NCBI RefSeq assembly: GCF_032164335.1 | Contig: NZ_CP134152.1 | Coordinates: 1-64,000, forward strand | DNA length: 64,000 nucleotides | Direction: 5' to 3' | DNA from: Winslowiella toletana | Lineage (GTDB): Bacteria > Pseudomonadota > Gammaproteobacteria > Enterobacterales > Enterobacteriaceae | Shown here: positions 58,245-64,000 of the stretch, one piece after another | How positions within the stretch are numbered: position 1 is the stretch's first letter | Layout: each line of letters opens with the position of its first letter | Position numbers and translations under genes: made by a program | Notes under the pieces: generated by a model | Databases searched by the model: none | What the model was told of the DNA's origin: nothing | The model's input: only the letters and a program-made list of their open reading frames with translations

Positions 58245-58793
58245 CTACCAGACTTCTTTAAATCTTTTGGCGTTACTCGCCGTATATAAAACCGTGTTCT
58301 GAATATTACGATGACCTAAATAATCCTGAATTAAGCGGGTATCAATCCCTCTGTCTGCCAGCGCAAAACCACAGCCGTGTCTTAACATATGCGGATGGGC
58401 GTTAATAGTTAGATTAGCGGCCTGACTATAATTTCTTATTAACCAGTAAATGCGCTGTCGTGATAATTTAGAACCACGATTAGAAAGAAACAACCAGTCG
58501 GAATCCGCACCACGGTATTGCTTTCTTTTATTCATCCAGAGCATTAACGATTTCCTTTCCCGCATATAGAGAGGATGAACGGTAGAGAAGCCATTTTTTA
58601 ACCGGTGGATATAGATATTATTGCCTTCCATGTCGATATCCGAGAGCCGCCAGCTGCTGATTTCACTGACCCGGCAACCGTGGATAAAACACATCCAGAT
58701 CAGGCAATAATCCCGTTCTGCGTGCCTTCCGCGCAACGTAGCCTCAAGCAGTTTCTCAACCTCAGACGGAGTCAGATATTTACGATTTTTCAT
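58245..58793 (-). CDS. FimB/FimE-type tyrosine recombinase (switch-proximal copy)
   Basis: A 182-residue catalytic-domain recombinase with the complete set R41, K66, H135, R138, H161 and Y170 (YTASNAKRF), numbering identical to the distal copy. Its 3-prime end is 29 bases from the right repeat of the switch, the position of fimE relative to fimS in E. coli, and it is oriented toward the switch and pilin. In the present orientation the switch promoter would make antisense RNA to it. Confidence 0.92.
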   Translation of the reverse strand: MKNRKYLTPSEVEKLLEATLRGRHAERDYCLIWMCFIHGCRVSEISSWRLSDIDMEGNNIYIHRLKNGFSTVHPLYMRERKSLMLWMNKRKQYRGADSDWLFLSNRGSKLSRQRIYWLIRNYSQAANLTINAHPHMLRHGCGFALADRGIDTRLIQDYLGHRNIQNTVLYTASNAKRFKEVW

Positions 58794-59440
58794 AGTGCCT
58801 CTTCATGTTCATAGTGTCCCGGATAAGTATTGATTTCGGTGGCACTCATCATTCAACACTTTTCCGAAAATGGAAATAGTGATCGCCTGCTGCACAACGG
58901 TTCATTAATTCATCGTTTAATAACAGGGGTTTTTAATATCCCTGTGTGGTTAGGGCCCTCCTTAAAGTGATGCGTATAAAGTCAATTCATTCATTTTCAA
59001 TATACGTCCTAAACCAAACGCCATCAAATAAAATAAAAATCAAAGCTTTATGGTTATCATCACTGACAATTAAGTTTATATCATATTCGCCATAACGTAG
59101 GCGTAATTTAAAATAATTCACGGTTTTAAACTGTTGTGAACTATATTAACAGATCAAGTACGTGGCAATCAGCATGGCGTATTTTCGCGTTTATCCTTTA
59201 ACACCCTCTCATTTTCGGTGCTACGGAGGCATTTTATCCTGCCTGTGGCAGGAATTTTTTACAAGGAAATTTCTGAGGCTTTTTACGCATTTTCAGGGCG
59301 GGCGAGAAGTTTATTTCAAGTGTATAGCTTAACATCCGAAAGTTGTGCCGAATAAACGGCGATCTGGCAACCACCAGTCGTTTTTTCGCGGCTACGGCGG
59401 GGATTAGCAAAGCAGGAACAACCTGAGACAGCGCGGAAAT
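58794..59440. other. AT-rich intergenic region upstream of the proximal recombinase
   Basis: No supported gene was found. The part next to 58793 must contain the recombinase promoter. GGTGGCACTCA occurs at 58838-58848 and again inside the switch at 58149-58159. A short stem ACAGGG / CCCTGT lies at 58923-58945. A 92-codon minus-strand frame at 59234-59512 runs through the terminator and looks spurious. Confidence 0.55.
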
Positions 59441-59468
59441 AAAAAAAAACAGGACGCAATGCGTCCTG
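59441..59468 (-). terminator. Intrinsic terminator of the ketosynthase-ketoreductase operon
   Basis: CAGGACGC / GCGTCCTG (59450-59457, 59461-59468) with a 3-base loop, followed on the minus strand by nine T (59441-59449). It lies 27 bases beyond the ketoreductase stop and is a textbook rho-independent terminator, marking the end of this operon. Confidence 0.93.
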
Positions 59469-59495
59469 TTTTGGTCAGGCAGAAGTAACGGGAGA

Positions 59496-60242
59496 TCAGG
59501 CGGAAAGACCACCGTCCAGAATGAGACTTTGTCCGGTCATGTACGTGCTGTCCTCACTGACCAGCCACGCCACCGCGCCTGCCACTTCGTCCACCTTTCC
59601 GAAACGTTTCATCGGAATCGTTTTACGCAGCGCAACAAGCTTGTCTTTAGGCATATCAGCGAGAATTTCGGTGTCGATATAACCGGGCAGCAGGCAGTTA
59701 ATCCGAACGTTAAAGCGCCCCAGTTCTACCGATAACGTTCGCGCAAGGCCGATCATCGCCGCCTTACTCGCCGCATAAGCGCTCTGCCCACTGTTACCCT
59801 TTATCCCCGTCACCGACGACATCATTACCACCGAACCACCGCCCTGCATCATCATCGGTTCAACTAACTGGCTGTTCCAGTAGAAGATGGCGTTTAAGTT
59901 GGTGTCCATGACTTTACGCCAGTTATCGGCGTTTTGGTGGATATGCAGCGCATCAAGCGTGATACCCGCATTGTGTACCACGGCGTGCGGCGCGCCGTAG
60001 CGTGCCAGCAGGTCAGTGGCCAGATGTATAACCGCCTGCTCATCACGCCCGTCGCACTGATGACTTTCGACCCGGCCGGGCAACCCCGCACAGGCCAGCT
60101 CCACCTCGTGCGCGGCGCTTTCGCCCTGACACCAGGTAAATACCACATTCCATTCTTTCGCCAGACGCTGTACGGCGGCGCGTCCGATCCCCCGGCTGCC
60201 ACCGGTGATTAAAATCCATTGATTTTCCATGACTTCTTTCAT
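59496..60242 (-). CDS. 3-oxoacyl-ACP reductase (FabG-like SDR)
   Basis: A 248-residue short-chain dehydrogenase predicted to reduce beta-ketoacyl-ACP with NADPH. It has the cofactor loop GGSRGIG (residues 14-20), NNAG-like HNAG, catalytic S143, Y156 and K160 (SAYAASK), and the PGYIDTE region. ATG 60242 overlaps the ACP stop (ATGA); ATG 60230 is a possible alternative start. As a dedicated copy in an operon with ketosynthase, dehydratase and ACP it probably serves a special acyl or polyene product. Confidence 0.88.
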   Translation of the reverse strand: MKEVMENQWILITGGSRGIGRAAVQRLAKEWNVVFTWCQGESAAHEVELACAGLPGRVESHQCDGRDEQAVIHLATDLLARYGAPHAVVHNAGITLDALHIHQNADNWRKVMDTNLNAIFYWNSQLVEPMMMQGGGSVVMMSSVTGIKGNSGQSAYAASKAAMIGLARTLSVELGRFNVRINCLLPGYIDTEILADMPKDKLVALRKTIPMKRFGKVDEVAGAVAWLVSEDSTYMTGQSLILDGGLSA

Positions 60243-60493
60243 GGCTTAGTGGCTTTTTCGCTGAGATACTGGCACAGCTCACGCACCGTAATGTTCACGT
60301 TATCGACGAACAAATCAGCCTCGATGGTGACGCCAAACTCTTTCTTCGCCAGCACCATCAGTTCAACGTAATCCAGGCTATCGAGTTTGAGCTGATACAA
60401 GGGCATGTCCGGGGTGAGATCTTCCTGCTCAAGATCCTTCGCGTCACACAGCATCTCGCAAACCTTGCTGTAAACCTCATCATAATTCGGCAT
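60239..60493 (-). CDS. Acyl carrier protein
   Basis: An 84-residue acidic carrier protein with the phosphopantetheine attachment site S39 in KLDSLDYVELM, placed at the start of helix 2 as in AcpP. It differs strongly from primary AcpP (for example MPNYDEVYSKVCEMLCDAKD at the N-terminus), so it is a pathway-specific ACP. It overlaps the ketoreductase gene by 4 bases. Confidence 0.9.
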   Translation of the reverse strand: MPNYDEVYSKVCEMLCDAKDLEQEDLTPDMPLYQLKLDSLDYVELMVLAKKEFGVTIEADLFVDNVNITVRELCQYLSEKATKP

Positions 60494-60547
60494 GTTTATT
60501 CCTTTAAGTGATTAATTTATATTTCTTTTTTATGAAAAATTAGTGTG

Positions 60548-61372
60548 TCATTCAGTCAGCGGTCCGGTTTTAAGCGTGACCGCGACGGACATCAGCGGTT
60601 CAGCGTCCTGCCATGCCTGAATGCCTGCCAGCAGCACCAGCCCGCGCTGTTTTTCGCCTATGACCAGCGTCGGCAGGATGGCGTAATGTATCGCGCCGAA
60701 ACGCGGTTCCTGTTCTGTCTGCGTCAGTAATCGCGGGGAAAAATGCGTTTCATGATGCGTCTGCACCACCTGTACCAGAGTAAAAACGTCACCCAGGCTG
60801 GTCGCATGAACCGACGGTAAAAGACTGTGCACGGTTTCCAGCGTCTGCGGGGCGTTCACCAGCTGGCGAAACAGCACCGCGTCGAGAAAACTCCACGGCG
60901 GAACCACCGGACTGCCGACAGCCAGAAACTGCGTATGCAGCGTTGCCAGTTCCTGCGCGCCCAGCGTATTCACCTGCGTGACCGGTGACAGCACCAGTGC
61001 CTGCGTCGGCGTCAGTTTGCTGCTGATGCTGGCCTGCTGTGTCTGCGCATGACGCAAGCTTGCGCTCAGCTGCACCCTGTCATCACGCAGCGTTTCGCGC
61101 ACCGGCAGCTGATACAGCGTGTCGCACAACACCGGTTCGCGTAGACGGCTGGTGAACATCAGTCCGTCTGCCGTAACCCCGTGCTTTTCCCGCGAAGTAC
61201 TCAGCGCCGATTTCATATCCAGCATCGCGCGCATTCCGTGAACACATAATCCGGTCAGACCAAGACGCTGCGCCTCAGCAGCATCAAAATGGATCGGATT
61301 GTAATCACCGGAAAATGCCGCCCAGCGTTCGGCATCAGACAGGCTGTAACGCAAAGTGTCAGCCGCCAGCAT
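60548..61372 (-). CDS. MaoC-like hot-dog dehydratase
   Basis: A 274-residue protein with an N-terminal MaoC/(R)-hydratase signature, FSGDYNPIHFDAAEAQRLGLTG-type with catalytic D23 and H28 and the following CVHGM. A second, less conserved half may be another hot-dog fold. It should dehydrate a beta-hydroxyacyl chain. ATG 61372 overlaps the ketosynthase stop by one base (TAATG) with GGAAGGGG upstream; the longer in-frame start would lie inside the ketosynthase. Confidence 0.82.
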   Translation of the reverse strand: MLAADTLRYSLSDAERWAAFSGDYNPIHFDAAEAQRLGLTGLCVHGMRAMLDMKSALSTSREKHGVTADGLMFTSRLREPVLCDTLYQLPVRETLRDDRVQLSASLRHAQTQQASISSKLTPTQALVLSPVTQVNTLGAQELATLHTQFLAVGSPVVPPWSFLDAVLFRQLVNAPQTLETVHSLLPSVHATSLGDVFTLVQVVQTHHETHFSPRLLTQTEQEPRFGAIHYAILPTLVIGEKQRGLVLLAGIQAWQDAEPLMSVAVTLKTGPLTE

Positions 61373-62643
61373 TATTTTCCCCTTCCGATCACCAGCGCGG
61401 CGTTCGCCCCGCCGAAGCCGAAACTCAGGTTCAGCGTGGTGTTCAGTACCGCCGGGCGATGCACATTGGGGACGTAATCCAGATCGCACGCAGGATCGGG
61501 CGCATCAAGATGGCAGGTCGCAGGTATGATTTGATGCTCAAGTGCCTGCAGGCAGATGATTGATTCAAAACTGCCAGCCGCCGCGATCAGATGTCCGGTA
61601 TAGGATTTGGTGCTTGAGCACGGGGTGCTATAAGCCGCCGTTTCTCCCAGCGCAATCTTGATTGCTTCGGTTTCATTGAGATCGTTGAGCGGCGTAGAGG
61701 TGCCGTGCGCATTGATATAATCCAGATCGCTGGCGGCAATACCGGCCTGCGCCAGCGCATGGCGGATGGTTTGCACCCGCGCAATTTTGTCTTCAGCCGG
61801 TGCGGTAAAATCAAACGCATCTGAGAAATTGCCGTAACCCAGAATCTCACCGAGAATGTTTGCGCCGCGCGCAACGGCCGATTCCCGTTCTTCCAGACAT
61901 AGCACCGCCGCACCTTCGCTGAGCACAAAACCGTTGCGATGCAGGCTGAACGGGCAACAGGCGCGGGTGATCGCTTCCTGTTCACTGGCCAGCGCGCCCA
62001 GCACGTCGATATTCCATACCGCCGAATCAGAACGCAGTGATTCTCCCGCACCCGCCAGCATCATGCTGGCCCGGCCACTGCGGATCAGTTCGAAAGCGTC
62101 GCCGACCGCGATAGTTCCGGTCGCACAAGCCGCAACCGGCGTGTTCTGATAGCCACGCAATCCCCACAGCAAACTGACTGCCGCCGTGGCGGAATTCGGC
62201 ATGGAGAAAAAGCAGCCAAAAGGAGATCCCATACCGGTACGCAGATAGTCTTCGTAATGCAGCTGAGTTTCATCCTGGCCCGCCCAGCCGGTACCCATAA
62301 TGACGCCACAGTCGCGCAAATCGTAATGTTGCTCCGGCTTGTCATCGCCAAACGCCATCTGCATCGCTTCCCGCGCGGACGCCAGCGTCAGCCGTGCATA
62401 ACGCGGCAGGCGGCGACGGATCGCCGCAGGCACGCCTTTGAGCGAAGGTTCATGATCAATCAGGCCGTAAAAACGCGATTTAATCCCGGCAGCTGATTTG
62501 TCGCAGTAGCGGTAACCAGGCGTGTAATCCATGATCGCGGCCCAACTTTCGGCGGAGTTCAACCCCAGCGGGGTCACCGCACCGTAACCGGTCACGACCA
62601 CCCGACGCGGCGTGTCTGCCGTCTGTAAAACATCCTTTTGCAT
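61372..62643 (-). CDS. Beta-ketoacyl-ACP synthase (KAS II-like)
   Basis: A 423-residue condensing enzyme with the full Cys-His-His set: C173 in VAACATGTIAVGDA, H313 in INAHGTSTPLND and H351 with K346 in STKSYTGHLIAAAG, and the C-terminal NLSFGFGGANAALV. It resembles FabF and type II PKS ketosynthases; no separate chain-length factor is visible in the window. It begins 3 bases after the efflux gene and is coupled to the dehydratase. Confidence 0.9.
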   Translation of the reverse strand: MQKDVLQTADTPRRVVVTGYGAVTPLGLNSAESWAAIMDYTPGYRYCDKSAAGIKSRFYGLIDHEPSLKGVPAAIRRRLPRYARLTLASAREAMQMAFGDDKPEQHYDLRDCGVIMGTGWAGQDETQLHYEDYLRTGMGSPFGCFFSMPNSATAAVSLLWGLRGYQNTPVAACATGTIAVGDAFELIRSGRASMMLAGAGESLRSDSAVWNIDVLGALASEQEAITRACCPFSLHRNGFVLSEGAAVLCLEERESAVARGANILGEILGYGNFSDAFDFTAPAEDKIARVQTIRHALAQAGIAASDLDYINAHGTSTPLNDLNETEAIKIALGETAAYSTPCSSTKSYTGHLIAAAGSFESIICLQALEHQIIPATCHLDAPDPACDLDYVPNVHRPAVLNTTLNLSFGFGGANAALVIGRGK

Positions 62644-62646
62644 GCT

Positions 62647-64000
62647 TTATCCTTGTTGACTCAATGTGTTGTCTTCCCCGCCACCCAGCGCCAGCCAGAG
62701 TTTCATGGTTGAATACAGGTAGTTATATTGCGTGGTGACCAGCGTGTTCTGGCTGTCCAGCAAGGTGTTCTGCGCGTCGAGCAGCGTCTGATACGCCACC
62801 GAACCGTGACGATACTGGCTTTCCACCAGCGCCAGCCGCTGCTGGCTTAATACCAGATCTTCCAGCTGTCGCTGTTTTTCCTGCTGATAGGTCAGGCGCT
62901 GCGACATGGCATTGTCGATATCCTGCAACGCGCTGTACGATGCGCTGCGGAACTGAATCGCCGCGGTTTGTACATCCAGACCGGATTGTTCAACGGTCAG
63001 CCGTACTTTGTTCCATTCGATAAACGGCAAGTTGAGCGCAGATCCAAGCGTTCTGGCCGGATTGCTGAACCATTGCTGAAACACAGAAGCCCCGGCATTC
63101 AGTGACGCATTCAGCGTCAGCGACGGATAAAAGCTCAGCCGTGCGACGTCCGAACCGGCCAGCGCCGCACGCAGATTCATCTCAGCCGACTGCACATCCG
63201 GCCTTCTGGCGATTACTTCAAGCGGTAAACGCTGCGCCACAGGCACGCTCTGATGAATATCCAGCGACTGACGCTCTGCAAGGTATTGACCCGGCGGACG
63301 GCTAAGTAAAATCGCCAGTGCATTACGGTTTTCATCGCGCTGTTGATACAAATCGCGCAGGTTATTTTCGCGGCTCAGCACCGTTTGCTGTGCCTGCAAA
63401 TAATCCAGTTGACCGAGATCACCGGCTTTCCAGCGTGACGTCACCATCACCACGGTTTTCCGCGCAATCGCCAGGCTTTGCTGCAAATTACTGATTTGCT
63501 GATTCAGGCTGGCAATCTGCCAGTAAAGCTGTGAAGTGGTTCCGATGAGCGTCAGTGCGGTGGCCTGCAAATCCTGCTCCGAGGCTTTTGCCAGCCAGTC
63601 GGACTGCTCGCGGGTGCGCGCCAGTTTCCCCCACAGATCCAGCTCATAAGAGGCCGACAGTGAGTTCGTGTAACTTTCGACCGGCGTGGTTTCGCGGCGC
63701 ATATTTTTGGTGTTGCTGGCCGATGCATTGGCAGAAAAATCAGGGGTCAGATTCAGATCTGAGATACCCGCCGTCAGCAGCGCTTGCCGCAGTTTTATGC
63801 CCGCCAGCGCCAGATCGTTATTGCTTTGCAACGCGGAAACAATCAGCCGTGACAGCTGCGGGTCATCAAAGTTATCCCACCAGTGCGGAGAAAATTTCGC
63901 CACGCCCTCGCCGGTATCCTGCACCCGCCAGGTTTGCGGCACCGACAGCATCGGCCGCTGGTATTCGCTTTTCAGCGCCTGACCACAGCCGGTGATCAGT
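62647..64000 (-). CDS. Outer-membrane efflux lipoprotein, NodT/OprM family (partial)
   Basis: The 3-prime 451 codons of a TolC-like outer-membrane channel for an RND or MFP-dependent exporter. The frame continues past the window edge: codons just inside 64000 read LITGCGQALKSEYQRP, so a lipobox with its Cys is visible and only the signal peptide start is missing. Two repeated coiled-coil halves contain PHWWDNFDDPQLSRLI, YELDLWGKLARTREQSDW and RRPDVQSAEMNLRAA, family hallmarks. It is the first visible gene of the biosynthetic operon and suggests the product is exported. Confidence 0.9.
   Translation of the reverse strand, partial: LITGCGQALKSEYQRPMLSVPQTWRVQDTGEGVAKFSPHWWDNFDDPQLSRLIVSALQSNNDLALAGIKLRQALLTAGISDLNLTPDFSANASASNTKNMRRETTPVESYTNSLSASYELDLWGKLARTREQSDWLAKASEQDLQATALTLIGTTSQLYWQIASLNQQISNLQQSLAIARKTVVMVTSRWKAGDLGQLDYLQAQQTVLSRENNLRDLYQQRDENRNALAILLSRPPGQYLAERQSLDIHQSVPVAQRLPLEVIARRPDVQSAEMNLRAALAGSDVARLSFYPSLTLNASLNAGASVFQQWFSNPARTLGSALNLPFIEWNKVRLTVEQSGLDVQTAAIQFRSASYSALQDIDNAMSQRLTYQQEKQRQLEDLVLSQQRLALVESQYRHGSVAYQTLLDAQNTLLDSQNTLVTTQYNYLYSTMKLWLALGGGEDNTLSQQG

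Noticed and set aside
59234-59512. 92-codon minus-strand reading frame
   Set aside because: It runs through the terminator hairpin and T-run of the upstream operon, overlaps the ketoreductase end, and has no ribosome site or recognisable sequence.

Overview
The window reads as the first 64 kb of an enterobacterial chromosome linearised at the first base of dnaA (GTG at position 1). Gene content and order (dnaA-dnaN-recF-gyrB, yidA, dgo, yidR/yidQ, ibpA, avtA, ghrB, yiaD, tag, dnaTC, xyl, wecH, glyQS, yibF) point to Enterobacterales. A lone ibpA without ibpB, a 2-ketogluconate (kgu) operon and a SemiSWEET-like protein suggest Erwiniaceae (Erwinia/Pantoea relatives). No rRNA, tRNA or CRISPR array was recognised.

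1-8.1 kb: replication and topology core (dnaA, dnaN, recF, gyrB), an orphan OmpR-type response regulator and the sugar phosphatase yidA. 8.1-14.6 kb: D-galactonate catabolism (dgoK-dgoA-dgoD) behind two palindromic operators but without adjacent dgoR or a typical dgoT, then an MFS transporter with a 2-hydroxyacid dehydrogenase, and yidR. 14.6-18 kb: yidQ, heat-shock ibpA with a sigma-32-like promoter and a ROSE-type RNA thermometer, eamA, avtA. 18-23.4 kb: ghrB plus kguT-kguK-kguE and a divergently spaced PtxS-like LacI regulator with its palindromic operator. 23.5-30.4 kb: yiaD, tag, an autotransporter esterase, an unknown membrane protein, dnaT-dnaC, ampH. 30.5-38.6 kb: complete xylose regulon (xylR, xylFGH, xylAB). 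38.7-43.6 kb: isochorismatase-type hydrolase with a GlxA-type regulator, arabinitol dehydrogenase coupled to a SemiSWEET-like protein, wecH, a small unknown gene. 43.7-47.5 kb: glyQ-glyS, yibF.

47.5-58.8 kb is the accessory region. It starts with decayed genes: an fdhE remnant with two internal deletions, a frameshifted truncated fimbrial chaperone, a fimbrial major subunit with one in-frame stop, and the left end of an IS903-group element. Then comes an intact chaperone-usher operon (major subunit, chaperone, usher, two-domain adhesin, minor subunit) followed by two kinase-less LuxR-type response regulators, bracketed by two FimB/FimE-type recombinases. Between the major subunit and the adjacent recombinase lies a 312-bp segment bounded by perfect 15-bp inverted repeats and holding a strong outward sigma-70 promoter beside one repeat. 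This has the architecture of an E. coli-like fimS phase switch with different repeat sequence, captured here in the OFF orientation (promoter pointing away from the fimbrial genes).

59.4-64 kb: a tightly packed operon for a type II fatty-acid/polyketide-like pathway (ketosynthase, MaoC-type dehydratase, acyl carrier protein, ketoreductase) preceded by an OprM-type outer-membrane efflux lipoprotein that runs off the window. Its product cannot be named from what is visible.
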